Positions 42,241 to 51,470 are shown, counted from the first letter of the stretch. The stretch: DNA of 64,000 bases from DASYRM01 sp036004405 (GCA_036004405.1 DASYRM010000195.1:34528-98527); one strand, 5' to 3'. Made by a program: numbers and translations. The notes: a model not told the origin generated them from the letters alone.

Positions 42241-43155
42241 TTAGCGTTCGACGCTGACCACGACCGGGCGCTCGATGCGCACGGTGACCGGAGAGCCGGA
42301 GGGAAGCGTGGCCGCGTTGCGCCCCGAGGCAGCCACCGCCGCCGTGCCGGCGCCGGCGCCAATCGAGCCGCCGATGGCCGCGCCCTTGGCGCCGCCCAGA
42401 ATGCCGCCGATGATGGCGCCGCCGATGGCGCCGCCGCCGATCTTGGCGGCGTTCTCGTTGCGAACCGACTCGCCCTCGCGGTAGATCGGCTCCGTGTCGA
42501 TGTCCAGGCGCGTGCCGTCGCCGAGCACGATCGACGTGAAGCGCACGCCCAGGCGGGCGCGTTCGCGCACGCGCGCGCCGCGCTCGACGAAGGTCACCTC
42601 GCCGTGCGCCTTCGAGCCGGCGGGAATCGCTACGCGATCACCGACACGCACGTCGCGCGTCACCCGCGCAATCACCTCGTCCTCGACGCGCGCGGTTTCG
42701 CTCGTGACCGAGGTTTCGAGCTGCAGGCCGATCACCGACTGCGCCGGCAGCTCGAGATCTTCGAACTTCGGCTCGGGCGGCGCGGGCGCCAGTTCAGCGA
42801 CACGCGGGGCCTCGGCCGGCAGCGGCGCCGGCGTCTCGGTTTGCGCCGGCGTGGCCTGCGCCGCGGGTGCCGAGGCGGCGGCCGCGGACGGGGTCCGCGC
42901 CGGAGCCGGCGCCGCGTGCGCCGGGTGCGCAGCCGCCGGTGCGGCGTTCGGGTGGCCGGCAGCCGCCGGCGCCGCCGGCGACGGTGCCACGACTCCCTCG
43001 GATTCCTCGACGGTGGGACGTGTAGCCGTGAAGGGAGCGGCGGGTCCGGAGGCGGCCTCGGTGCGCCCGGCGCGGGTGGCAATCAGGGCGCCGGCGGCTC
43101 CGGCCGCCAGGCTGACGATGGCCACGATCCAGATGGTGGTCCTGTTGATCTGCAT
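42241..43155 (-). CDS. Membrane-anchored protein with glycine zipper
   Basis: A 304-residue protein. One N-terminal membrane helix (about 7-26, TIWIVAIVSLAAGAAGALIA) is followed by a 100-residue Ala/Pro/His-rich linker. A beta-rich domain comes next, like those of TrbI/VirB10-type proteins (SVIGLQLETSVTSETARVEDEVIARVTRDVRVGDRVAIPAGSKAHGEV). Then follows a glycine zipper (GGGAIGGAIIGGILGGAKGAAIGGSIGAGAG) able to insert into a membrane. No other conjugation genes are nearby. It probably sits across the periplasm; function unknown. Confidence 0.6.
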   Translation of the reverse strand: MQINRTTIWIVAIVSLAAGAAGALIATRAGRTEAASGPAAPFTATRPTVEESEGVVAPSPAAPAAAGHPNAAPAAAHPAHAAPAPARTPSAAAASAPAAQATPAQTETPAPLPAEAPRVAELAPAPPEPKFEDLELPAQSVIGLQLETSVTSETARVEDEVIARVTRDVRVGDRVAIPAGSKAHGEVTFVERGARVRERARLGVRFTSIVLGDGTRLDIDTEPIYREGESVRNENAAKIGGGAIGGAIIGGILGGAKGAAIGGSIGAGAGTAAVAASGRNAATLPSGSPVTVRIERPVVVSVER

Positions 43156-43267
43156 GTGCAGCGCTCCCTAGGCCCTTCAACCGAGCAAGGGTCGTGCCCG
43201 GAAGACCCAGTGCAATGGGCCCCAAGATCGCACAAAACGTCCGAAAAGGGGTGTCCTGCACGGGGGA

Positions 43268-43960
43268 CTACCCCGCGAACTTATACCCCAGACCGTGGAC
43301 GGTCAGGATGAGCTGCGGGTGGCGCGGATTGTCCTCGATCTTCTGGCGCAGCCAGGCGATGTGGACGTCCACCGTGCGGGTGGACGGCATGGCGTTGTAG
43401 CCCCACACCTCGTTCAACAGCTCGTCGCGCGAGAGCGCGGCGCCGCGATGCTCGATGAAATAGCGCAGCAGCTTGAACTCGCGCGCCGAGAGCTCCACCG
43501 GCGCGCCGTTCTTGGTCACCTCGGCGCGGCGGAAGTCGATGGTCACGTCGCCGAACCGGTAGCTCTCGGAGGTGGTGGCGGCCGCCGCGGTGGACGCGCT
43601 GCGCCGGAGCAGCGCCTCGATGCGCGCCAACAGCTCCGCCATCTCGAACGGCTTCACGAGGTAGTCGTCTGCCCCGAGCTTCAGCCCCACCACGCGGTCC
43701 ACGACCTGCCCGCGCGCGGTGAGCATCAGGATGGGCGTCTGAAGGCCCTTCTGCCGCACGGCGCGGCAGATGTCGAAGCCGTTGCCGCCCGGCAGCATGA
43801 CGTCGAGCAGGATGATGTCGAAGTGGCCGCTCGTGGCTTTGGCCAGGCCCGAGTGTGCGTCGGTGGCGCTGTCCACGTCGAAGCCTTCCGACGCGAGCCT
43901 GTCCGTGAGGGTCATCACGAGGCCGGGCTCGTCTTCGACGAGAAGCAGTCGGCGGGACAC
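43268..43960 (-). CDS. OmpR-family response regulator
   Basis: A 230-residue regulator. The receiver domain (1-120) has LLLVEDEPG, the phosphorylated Asp53 in IILLDVMLPGGNGFD, MLTARG and the Lys in DDYLVKPFEMAEL. The winged-helix domain (about 135-230) has VELSAREFKLLRYFIEHRGAALSRDELLNEVWG and TVDVHIAWLRQKIEDNP with the wing VHGLGYKFAG. The cognate kinase gene is 8 bases upstream on the same strand. Target genes are unknown; the divergent secreted protein/TonB receptor pair beyond the kinase is a candidate. Confidence 0.95.
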   Translation of the reverse strand: MSRRLLLVEDEPGLVMTLTDRLASEGFDVDSATDAHSGLAKATSGHFDIILLDVMLPGGNGFDICRAVRQKGLQTPILMLTARGQVVDRVVGLKLGADDYLVKPFEMAELLARIEALLRRSASTAAAATTSESYRFGDVTIDFRRAEVTKNGAPVELSAREFKLLRYFIEHRGAALSRDELLNEVWGYNAMPSTRTVDVHIAWLRQKIEDNPRHPQLILTVHGLGYKFAG

Positions 43961-43968
43961 CCCAGGAC

Positions 43969-45804
43969 TCAGGTGCGGGCCGTGTGGGCCGTGACGCCCG
44001 CCCCGCTGGCAACCGCGCTGGGACGCGACTGCGGCGGCGCCACCGGGAGGGTCAGGGTGAATGTCGTGCCCACGTTGGATTTGCTGCTCACGGCCACACG
44101 GCCGCCGTGTGCGTTGACGATGCGCCGCACCAGCGACAGGCCCAGACCGTTGCCGTGCACCTGTCCAGCCACGGCATCGGACCCGCGGTAGAACGGCTCG
44201 AAGATGTGCGGCAGATCGGCGGCGGGAATTCCGGCGCCGTGATCGCTCACGGTGATGCAGATCTCGGGACGGCGACCCGCGATCTGCTCGACGCGCACGC
44301 CAACCCAGCGATCCGCGCCGCCGTATTTCACCGCGTTGGCGAGCAGGTTCTGGATCGCCGATCGCAGCGCCGCCGCGTCGCCGATCACGTCGGGCAGATC
44401 GGGCGCGATGTCGCGCTCGACGGTCAGCGTGCCGGCGCCCACCGCGGCAATGGCGGTGTCGATGGCCGCCTCGACGATTTCAACCGGCGATACCGGCGCC
44501 GGGTTGCCGAGTGGCGCCCCCGACTCCAGCCCCGCGTACTGCAGCACGCTCTCGATCATCTCACCAAGGCGCCGCGCTTCGGCCTCGATGACGGTGCCAT
44601 AGCGCTTGACCTTGTCGGTGTTGCCGACCACGCCGTGTGACAGGTTCTCAGCCGCCGACCGGATGACGGCCACCGGGGTGCGCAGCTCGTGCGTGACGCC
44701 GGCGACGAATTCCATCTGCTGCTCCGCCAGCCGGTGCGCGCGCCGCGAGGCGGCGGCAAGCAGCGACACGCTGACGCTCAGCAGGAGCAGCATCCCGAAG
44801 CTGAGGCCGAGATTCCGGCGGCGTACGCTGGCCACGGCGGTTTCGAGCGATCCGCTCGCGTGCTGCACCAGCAGACGCCAGCGTCCCAATTCCTCGTCAC
44901 GCGGCGCGCGAGGTTCCGCCGGCGGCAGACGCCGCTCGTCGTTGGGCCCCGGCGCGACCCCGAGCCGTACGCCGCCGCCACCACCACCACGGCCGAAGAA
45001 GAACCGGGGTCCGCCGCCGCGCAGGCCGAAGAAGATTTCGGTGGCATCGGCGCTCGTGGCGTCGACTGGGGCGCTGGGATCCGACTTGTAGAGCACCCGC
45101 GACGGGGACGTCACCGACACCACCGCCACGCGGTAGCTGTCGCCGTCCTGGTGAATGAAGAAGCGGCGGGCGAGCGCCGGCAGGATCTGCTCCTGCATGT
45201 AGCGCACGTCGAGCTGGATGATGGTGAAGCCGAAGACCGGCGTGATCGACGCCGGACGGCCGCCGGCCCCGGCCGTGCCGATCAGATTGCGGAGCGGGCT
45301 GATGATGAGCGACTCGTCCTCGGCGAACGCGCCGCGGCGGTCGATCGGCACGCCGGTGTTGAAGTCTCGGAGCTGGCGCTCGAGTTCGGGACGCCACCGC
45401 TCCAGCCCTTCGGGCCAGGCGACAGGCTCAAACGCGTGCCCCTCCGGATCGAAGCGCCGGATTCGCAACTGTGCATCGGCCGCGTCGACCAGGAAGATGG
45501 CCGAAACGAGCTGGGGGTGCTCGGACGTATCCACCCATGCCTCGTACCGATCGGTGTATTGCTCCGAGGCGCCGTCCCGGGCGGTAATAGGCCCGACCTG
45601 CAGGCTGATGAGGGCGCGGCCCACCTCGAGATCGAAGGCGTCACGGAACTGGGAGGCGGCATTGCGCAGGTTGTGCTGCATCCGCTCGCGCTCGGCCTCG
45701 CTGACCTGACCGACCCACCGGTACTGCAGCACGGCCAGCGCCGGCAGCAGCACGAGGAGCGCGACGGTGAGCAGGCTGAGACCCGACGGCCGGGTGAGCT
45801 TCAC
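43969..45804 (-). CDS. Sensor histidine kinase
   Basis: A 611-residue membrane kinase from GTG 45804, chosen because it opens with the first helix (LSLLTVALLVLLPALAVLQYRW); the longer frame upstream is antisense to the next gene. A large periplasmic sensing domain spans about 30-370 and includes a glycine-rich stretch (FFGLRGGGPRFFFGRGGGGGG). A second helix follows (LSFGMLLLLSVSVSLLAAASR). The phospho-acceptor is in FVAGVTHELRTPVAVIRS, the N-box is NLLANAVKYGGA, the G1 box VSDHGAGIP and the G2 box GNGLGLSLVRRIV. It pairs with the OmpR-type regulator next to it. Confidence 0.94.
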   Translation of the reverse strand: MKLTRPSGLSLLTVALLVLLPALAVLQYRWVGQVSEAERERMQHNLRNAASQFRDAFDLEVGRALISLQVGPITARDGASEQYTDRYEAWVDTSEHPQLVSAIFLVDAADAQLRIRRFDPEGHAFEPVAWPEGLERWRPELERQLRDFNTGVPIDRRGAFAEDESLIISPLRNLIGTAGAGGRPASITPVFGFTIIQLDVRYMQEQILPALARRFFIHQDGDSYRVAVVSVTSPSRVLYKSDPSAPVDATSADATEIFFGLRGGGPRFFFGRGGGGGGVRLGVAPGPNDERRLPPAEPRAPRDEELGRWRLLVQHASGSLETAVASVRRRNLGLSFGMLLLLSVSVSLLAAASRRAHRLAEQQMEFVAGVTHELRTPVAVIRSAAENLSHGVVGNTDKVKRYGTVIEAEARRLGEMIESVLQYAGLESGAPLGNPAPVSPVEIVEAAIDTAIAAVGAGTLTVERDIAPDLPDVIGDAAALRSAIQNLLANAVKYGGADRWVGVRVEQIAGRRPEICITVSDHGAGIPAADLPHIFEPFYRGSDAVAGQVHGNGLGLSLVRRIVNAHGGRVAVSSKSNVGTTFTLTLPVAPPQSRPSAVASGAGVTAHTART

Positions 45805-45918
45805 GTGGCAGAGTGTAACACGGATAAAAACGCCGTAAAACATTGACTCGTAAGCTTTTACATCCTTAACAATTTCTTTGCGCGCACTTAACGACCCCCC
45901 GGGGTCCGGGCCTGGATA
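45805..45918. promoter_or_regulatory. A/T-rich divergent promoter region
   Basis: This stretch is much richer in A/T than its surroundings. Rightward, TTGACT (45843) and TTAACA with 17 bases between could drive the secreted protein/TonB receptor pair. Leftward, TTTACG and TACACT (minus strand, 16 apart) end 7 bases from the kinase GTG, which would give an almost leaderless mRNA. Both are by-eye matches. Confidence 0.4.
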
Positions 45919-47091
45919 ATGACGTTCATGAGCAAGACAACCGGCCTGTCCAGCGTGTGCGCGTTTTCCGCCGCAGTGCTGTTGACGGCTGCTTTGGCGG
46001 GCGTGGCGCGTGCCCAGGAGCTCGAAACGCCGGAGCCCGGGCAGCCGCGGGTGCCGAACGTGCCGACGGCGCCGATCGCGCCGGTCAAGGGCGGCACCAT
46101 TACCGGCATGACGGGCCAGGTGGCCAACGACACCGCCAAGGGCGCGGCGCTGATGGACGAGGCGCGGAAGGCGCTTGGCGGCGTGGCCAAGCTGGCGGCG
46201 ATTCAGCGCCTTGAGTTCAAGGGCGTCAGCCGCCGGGCGCAGGGCGATCAGGCGCTCGAAGGCGACTTCACGATTCAGCTCGAGCCCTTCGAAAAGTACA
46301 AGCGCGTGGAGGAAATCGCCATTGGGGGCAACGCTGGGCTGATCGTCGAACGCACCGAGGCGCTGAACGGCACCGAAGCGTGGGACAACTCCGGCGGCGG
46401 GTTTCCGGGCCGCGGCGGATTTCCAGGTGGCGGCGGGTTTCCGAGTGGCGGCGATCGTGGCGGTGGCGGCGGGTTTCGCGGCGGCGGTGGCGGGTTCGGC
46501 GGCGATCGCGGCGATCGCGGCGGCCGTGGCGGTGCGCTCGGCGAGCTGATCGGCGCGGCGCGAGGGAATCAGGATCAGGCGGGCATCGATCCCGAGCGGC
46601 TCAAGCAGCTGCAGCTCGCGCAACGTCAGCAGGAAGTGGCGCGGCTGGTGTTGGCGACTCTGTTGGCGACCAAGGGCACCGTGGCCTGGATCGGCACCGG
46701 GCAGGCCCCCGAGGGTCTGGCCGACGTCGTCGAGATCACGCAGCCCAATAACCCGCCCTTGCGTCTGTTGCTGCATCAGGTGACGCACATGCCCCTGATG
46801 ATGATGTGGGAAGGCCCCGCCACCCGTGGGCGCGGTGATCTCGGTCGGCGCGGCGGCCGCGGCGCGCGTGGCGGCGACACGCCGCCGGCGGCGGCCCCAG
46901 CAGCGCCTGCGGCGGCAGGCCGCTCGGCCACCATCGAGATGTACTTCTCGGGATACAAAGCGGTGAACGGCGTGCAGTTGCCGCACATCATCTCCCGCGG
47001 CAGCAGCGGCACGGTGCAGGAAGAGCTCGAAGTCAAGGGCTACAAGGTCAACCCGAATTTCAAGCCCAACACTTTCGAACAGGAAAAATGA
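45919..47091 (+). CDS. Secreted glycine/arginine-rich protein
   Basis: A 390-residue exported protein (start 45919, or 45928 with MSKTTG). Signal peptide VCAFSAAVLLTAALAGVARAQ. Residues about 75-140 resemble a LolA-like outer-membrane fold (KALGGVAKLAAIQRLEFKGVSRRAQGDQALEGDFTIQLEPFEKYKRVEE). A central Gly/Arg/Phe/Asp-rich segment (about 155-205, with GGGFPGRGGF and GGDRGDRGGRGG) interrupts it. The end has SATIEMYFSGYKAVNGVQLPHIISRG and TVQEELEVKGYKVNPNF. It overlaps the TonB receptor start by four bases. A periplasmic partner of the receptor is likely; the carried substance is unknown. Confidence 0.7.
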   Translation: MTFMSKTTGLSSVCAFSAAVLLTAALAGVARAQELETPEPGQPRVPNVPTAPIAPVKGGTITGMTGQVANDTAKGAALMDEARKALGGVAKLAAIQRLEFKGVSRRAQGDQALEGDFTIQLEPFEKYKRVEEIAIGGNAGLIVERTEALNGTEAWDNSGGGFPGRGGFPGGGGFPSGGDRGGGGGFRGGGGGFGGDRGDRGGRGGALGELIGAARGNQDQAGIDPERLKQLQLAQRQQEVARLVLATLLATKGTVAWIGTGQAPEGLADVVEITQPNNPPLRLLLHQVTHMPLMMMWEGPATRGRGDLGRRGGRGARGGDTPPAAAPAAPAAAGRSATIEMYFSGYKAVNGVQLPHIISRGSSGTVQEELEVKGYKVNPNFKPNTFEQEK

Positions 47092-49706
47092 ATCGTTATT
47101 TGGTCGCGCTCATCGCCCTCGGCCTGACGCTATCCGGTTTGCCGGTCGCCGCGCAGCAGCCCAACACGTCCGAGTTGCGTCTCGTCGTCGTCGACGAGAG
47201 CGGCGCCGGCATCCCGGCCGCCACGGTGACGATCACGCCAGCGGCGGGCCAGCCCGTGACGTTCATGGGTGATGACCGCGGTCGGGCGACTTCGCCGCCG
47301 CTGCCCATCGGTCAAGCGACCATCGCCGTCGACTATCCGGGTTTCGAGGCCCTCTCGGTGCCGGTCAACCTGCGGCGCGGCGCGGTCAATCAGACCCTCA
47401 CGCTGAAGATCGCCGGGCTGAAAGAGGACGTCGTCGTCAACGACACCACCAGCGACAGCACCAAGGAGTCGGCGGCGACGACGACGCTGACGCAGGTGGA
47501 GATCGATGCGCTGCCGGACGATGCGGACGAACTGCAGGCGGCGCTCGAAGCGCTCGCGGGGCCCGGCGGGGCGACGTTCTTCATGAACGGCTTCCGCGGC
47601 GGGCGTCTCCCCAGCAAGGACGAAATCCGCGCGATTCGCATCCGGCAGAACTCGTTCTCGGCCGACGGCCACGACGCGGGCCGGTCGAGCATCGAAATCA
47701 TCACGCGGCCGAGCCCCCAGCTGGCGGGCAACCTGAACGTCGGCTTCAAGGGCGACGCGTGGAACGCCCGCAACGCCCTGGCGCGCGTGGAAACGCCCGA
47801 AGGCGAGAAGAGCGCGCAGTTCGGCCTTCGGGGACCGATCGTCAAGGGCAAGACGGCGTTCCGCTTCAACGGCCAGGCCAACGACGCGTTCACCGCCAAC
47901 ACGATCATCGCGGTGGACAAGGACGGCAACATCCTCGGCAGCCAGGTGCGGGTGCCGACCAGGCGGGGCAATTTCAACACCGCGATCGAGCACTCGCTCA
48001 ACAGCAGCCAGAGCCTGTACATCGAGTACCAGCGGTCGCAGACCGACAGCTCGAACCAGGGCCTCGGCAGCTTCGACCTGCCGGAACGGGCGTCGACGCG
48101 GCACAGCGACGGCAACACGGTGCGCGCCCGCGTCCAGGGCATCATCGGCAAGTCGACGCTCCACGAAGTCCGCTTCGAGGTCAATCGCAACTACAGCGAG
48201 GCGACGTCGGTGACGGACGCCAAGACGATCGTCGTGCAGGAAGCCTTCAGTACGGGCGGCGCGGGAGTAAACAACCGGCGGACGACGTCCACGTGGGAAC
48301 TGGCCGACAACGTCGACTTCAGCGTCGGCCGCAAGCACCAGGCGCGCGTCGGCGCCCTGCTCGAGGGCGGCCGTTACGACACGTTCGACGAGCAGAACAA
48401 GTACGGCCGCCTGACGTACGCGAACCTGGCGGACTACAACGCCGACCGGCCCCTGCAGTTCCAACAGCGCATCGGCACAGTCGACACCTCGTTCCATCAG
48501 TACCAGTTGGGCCTCTACCTGCAGGATGAGTGGCGGGTGAACAGAGCGTTCACGGTCGGCTACGGCGTGCGCAACGAGTCGCAGTCGCACATCGGCGATC
48601 GGCTGAACCTGATGCCGCGCGTCGGCGTCACGTGGAACCCGATCCGCAACACGGCCATCCGCGCCGGCTACGGCCTCTACTACGACTGGTACGAGGCCAC
48701 CCTCTTCGACCAGACCCTGCGACTCAATGGCGTGTCGCAGACGGACCTCACGATCCGCTACATCTACCAGACCAACGAGGACGGGACGATCACCGCCGCG
48801 CCGACGCAGCAGGTGCTGGCCGGCGGCCGCACGCAGGCGGCGGCCAATCTCGACCTCCCTTACCAGCACCAGGCGTCGGTCAGCGTAGAGCGCCAGCTGC
48901 GCCAGAACTTGAGCAGCAGCGTGTCGTATCAGATGCTCCGCGGCCGCAACCAGTACCGGGCCCGCGACATCAACACGCCGGTCGACGGCGTGCGTCCCGA
49001 TCAGGCGGTCGGCATCATCACGCAATTCGATTCCGACGGGAAGACCGAGTCCGATCGCGTGTCGTTCCAGACGCGCCTGCTGATTCCGCAGCAGCGCATC
49101 TTCTTCAACGTGAGCTACACGTTGGGCCGCGCGAACAGCTACGCCAACGGCGCGACCACGCTACCGTTCGACAGCCTGCACCCGGACCTCGACTGGGGGC
49201 CGCAGGGCCAGGACGTCCGCCATCAGCTCCAGGCGCAGACCCAGGTGCCGCTCGGCCTCGGCTTCCGCGGCATGTTCCAGTTCGTCGCGCAGTCGGGGGC
49301 CGCCTACAACATCACCACCGGCCGCGACGACAACAACGACGGCGTCATCAACGATCGGCCCGCCGGCGTGGGCCGCAACTCGGCCCGCGGCGAGGGCTAC
49401 TGGAATCTCAACACCCTGCGCATCACCCGCCAGATCGGCTTCGGCTCGCGCGGCGGCTCAACCCGCGGCGGGCGCCCCCTGAACGCGGCGGCCCAGGGTC
49501 CCCGCGGCGGTGGTAACCCCGGCGGTGGCGGCGGTTTCAACGACAACTCGCGCTACAGCGTCGAGTTCTTCATCAACGCCCAGAATCCGCTCAACCGCGT
49601 GATCCCGCTGGCCTACAGTGGCAATCTGCTGTCGCAGTTCTACGCCCAGGCGACGGCTGTCCAGAACGCCCGCCGCTTGAACCTCGGCCTGTCGCTGCGG
49701 TTCTGA
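47088..49706 (+). CDS. TonB-dependent-receptor-like protein with carboxypeptidase-regulatory domain
   Basis: An 872-residue outer-membrane protein. The signal peptide MNRYLVALIALGLTLSGLPVAAQQ is followed by a CarboxypepD_reg-like domain (about 27-105: TSELRLVVVDESGAGIPAATVTITP). Next are a plug-like region (QVEIDALPDDADELQAALEALAGPGGATFFMNGFRGGRLP) and a beta-barrel ending LNLGLSLRF. A Gly/Arg-rich loop lies near the end (GSRGGSTRGGRP). Acidobacterial proteins of this type are thought to take up large glycans or peptides. It is coupled to the secreted gene upstream. An in-frame relic of a second barrel end follows its stop. Confidence 0.88.
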   Translation: MNRYLVALIALGLTLSGLPVAAQQPNTSELRLVVVDESGAGIPAATVTITPAAGQPVTFMGDDRGRATSPPLPIGQATIAVDYPGFEALSVPVNLRRGAVNQTLTLKIAGLKEDVVVNDTTSDSTKESAATTTLTQVEIDALPDDADELQAALEALAGPGGATFFMNGFRGGRLPSKDEIRAIRIRQNSFSADGHDAGRSSIEIITRPSPQLAGNLNVGFKGDAWNARNALARVETPEGEKSAQFGLRGPIVKGKTAFRFNGQANDAFTANTIIAVDKDGNILGSQVRVPTRRGNFNTAIEHSLNSSQSLYIEYQRSQTDSSNQGLGSFDLPERASTRHSDGNTVRARVQGIIGKSTLHEVRFEVNRNYSEATSVTDAKTIVVQEAFSTGGAGVNNRRTTSTWELADNVDFSVGRKHQARVGALLEGGRYDTFDEQNKYGRLTYANLADYNADRPLQFQQRIGTVDTSFHQYQLGLYLQDEWRVNRAFTVGYGVRNESQSHIGDRLNLMPRVGVTWNPIRNTAIRAGYGLYYDWYEATLFDQTLRLNGVSQTDLTIRYIYQTNEDGTITAAPTQQVLAGGRTQAAANLDLPYQHQASVSVERQLRQNLSSSVSYQMLRGRNQYRARDINTPVDGVRPDQAVGIITQFDSDGKTESDRVSFQTRLLIPQQRIFFNVSYTLGRANSYANGATTLPFDSLHPDLDWGPQGQDVRHQLQAQTQVPLGLGFRGMFQFVAQSGAAYNITTGRDDNNDGVINDRPAGVGRNSARGEGYWNLNTLRITRQIGFGSRGGSTRGGRPLNAAAQGPRGGGNPGGGGGFNDNSRYSVEFFINAQNPLNRVIPLAYSGNLLSQFYAQATAVQNARRLNLGLSLRF

Positions 49707-49772
49707 CGACTCCTCGCCACGTCGGCGGCGCAGGCGCGCCGCATCGAAGTGGGCATGAATTTCCGGTTCTAG
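49707..49772 (+). pseudogene. In-frame remnant of a second barrel C-terminus
   Basis: Straight after the TGA stop the same frame goes on for 21 codons to a TAG. It ends ARRIEVGMNFRF, a typical C-terminal strand with terminal Phe of another TonB-receptor-type barrel. It looks like what is left after a deletion or fusion between tandem receptor genes. Confidence 0.6.
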
Positions 49773-49836
49773 AGCTGCCCAGCCCGGCCGACGATTTCGC
49801 CCTCACCTATACGGGTTACGACTAGAATCGTCCCGC

Positions 49837-50955
49837 GTGAAAGTGACGGTGGTCGGCGCAGGCATCATAGGCTGCGCCGTTGCATACGAGCTTGCGCGGC
49901 GGGGGGCGCGGGTTCTTGTGGTCGACCCCCGCACGCCCGGCCAGGGTGCAACCCGAGCGTCGGCCGGCATTCTCGCCCCCTACATCGAAGGTCACGTCCC
50001 CTCCCTCTTGAAGCTCGGCGTCCGCAGCCTGGCGCTGTACGACGACTTCATCCAGCGACTCACCGTCGACGCCGCCTTCGACGTGGAGTACGCGCGGTGC
50101 GGCACGCTGCAGGTGGCCGCGGCTGATGCGGAAACCATCCGTCTGGCGGCGCTCGCCCGCGAGCTGGCGCAGGCACGCGTCGTCCATCGCCTGTTCGACC
50201 AGCACGAGGTGCGAGAAGTTGAGCCCGATCTCTCGCCGAGTGTTCACAGCGCGCTGCTCATCCCCTCGCACGGCTACGTGGTGGCCGACTCGCTGATGCG
50301 GGCCCTCGTGGCCGCCGCCACGCGGCTCGGCGTGGTATTCGAGACCGCGACCGTGACGCAGGTCGGCGGCGGTACCGCCGGCGCCTGCGTCCACACGTCG
50401 AACGGACGCATCGAGAGCGATGTCATCGTGATGGCCGCTGGCAGCTGGTCGCCGCTGATTCCCGTGCGGGCGGGGCTCGAAGCCGCCGGCGGCCGCCCAC
50501 AGCGTCCAGCCGTGCGCCCGGTGCGCGGGCAGCTCGTACGCCTCGAGGTGGAGGGGCCGGTAGCGCGCCACGTGCTGTGGGGACCGGGCTGCTATGTGGT
50601 GCCGCTCAAGGACGGGTCGGTGCTCGTCGGCGCCACCGTCGAGAACGTCGGCTTCGACGACCGGCCGACCGTCGGCGGCGTGCGGGCGCTCCTCAACGCG
50701 GCCACGAGCTGGTTCCCGGCGCTTGAGAATGCCGTGTTCGCCGGCGCCCGCGTCGGCCTGCGGCCGGGGACCGACGACGAGCTTCCGGTCGTCGGGCCGT
50801 CCTCCAGCATGCCCGCCGTGTTCTACGCGACCGGCCACTTCCGGAACGGGGTGCTCCTGACGCCGCTCACGGCGTCGCTCCTCTCCGACCTGGTCATGGA
50901 TGGACACGAGGGGCCCGGCATGGAGATGATGCGTCCGAGCCGGGTCGGACTGTGA
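49837..50955 (+). CDS. thiO: Glycine oxidase ThiO-like FAD enzyme
   Basis: A 372-residue DAO-type flavoprotein starting MKVTVVGAGIIGCAVAYELARRGARVLVVD (FAD loop), with GQGATRASAGILAPYIEG, the stretch matching glycine oxidases. The C-terminal part RVGLRPGTDDELPVVGPSSSMPAVFYATGHFRNGVLL is also standard. ThiO oxidises glycine to iminoglycine for the thiazole of thiamine. No other thi gene is near, so another amino-acid substrate is possible. Its stop shares a base with the MerR gene start. Residues 218-230 around GGRPQRPAVR are a small insert. Confidence 0.72.
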   Translation: MKVTVVGAGIIGCAVAYELARRGARVLVVDPRTPGQGATRASAGILAPYIEGHVPSLLKLGVRSLALYDDFIQRLTVDAAFDVEYARCGTLQVAAADAETIRLAALARELAQARVVHRLFDQHEVREVEPDLSPSVHSALLIPSHGYVVADSLMRALVAAATRLGVVFETATVTQVGGGTAGACVHTSNGRIESDVIVMAAGSWSPLIPVRAGLEAAGGRPQRPAVRPVRGQLVRLEVEGPVARHVLWGPGCYVVPLKDGSVLVGATVENVGFDDRPTVGGVRALLNAATSWFPALENAVFAGARVGLRPGTDDELPVVGPSSSMPAVFYATGHFRNGVLLTPLTASLLSDLVMDGHEGPGMEMMRPSRVGL

Positions 50956-51470
50956 TGCGCCTCAAGAAACTCTATAGCTCGCGGGAGGTGGCCGCGATGA
51001 CGGGTCTCAGCGCCCGTCAGCTGCAGTGGTGGGATTCCCGCCGGCTGTTCGCACCCGCCGTCGCCTCACAGAAGACCGAGGCCGGCGGCTACACCGAACG
51101 CCGCTACACCCCGTTCGACGTCCTCGAGCTGCAGGCGCTGTCGGACCTGCGCGGTCGTGGCTTCTCGGTCCCCCGGCTGCGGCACCTGCTCGACACCCTG
51201 CGCGACGTCTTCCGCATCCGCCTCTACGAGGCGATCGGCGACGGGGGGCCGATGACACTGTACGCATCGGGCGACCAGATCTTCGCGCGCATGCAGGACG
51301 GACGGATGTTCAATCTCGACGATCCGTCGCAGCCGCTGCTGATGGTGGGGGAGGAGCTGGCGCTGCGCCAGGTGACGGCGCGCGAGCGGAAGCGCAAGCC
51401 GGCCGCCAGGCGTCTGGCGACTACCCGATCGGAAAAATCTTCTCGAGGTCGTCGGCCGGACGCGGAATGA
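50955..51470 (+). CDS. MerR-family transcriptional regulator
   Basis: A 171-residue MerR-like regulator; ATG 50955 is directly preceded by an in-frame GTG. The winged helix is at about residues 4-75: LYSSREVAAMTGLSARQLQWWDSRRLF, RRYTPFDVLELQALSDLRGRGFSVPRLRHLLDTL. The C-terminal half (MTLYASGDQIFARMQDGRMFNLDDPSQPLLMVGEEL) shows no Cys/His metal site. Its last 16 codons overlap the convergent BMC gene on the other strand by 50 bases. It may control thiO, the BMC gene, or both. Confidence 0.82.
   Translation: MRLKKLYSSREVAAMTGLSARQLQWWDSRRLFAPAVASQKTEAGGYTERRYTPFDVLELQALSDLRGRGFSVPRLRHLLDTLRDVFRIRLYEAIGDGGPMTLYASGDQIFARMQDGRMFNLDDPSQPLLMVGEELALRQVTARERKRKPAARRLATTRSEKSSRGRRPDAE

Noticed and set aside
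43969..46986. Extension of the sensor kinase to 1005 codons
   Set aside because: The part upstream of GTG 45804 is antisense to the secreted Gly-rich gene and does not resemble any domain; the kinase begins with its first membrane helix at 45804.
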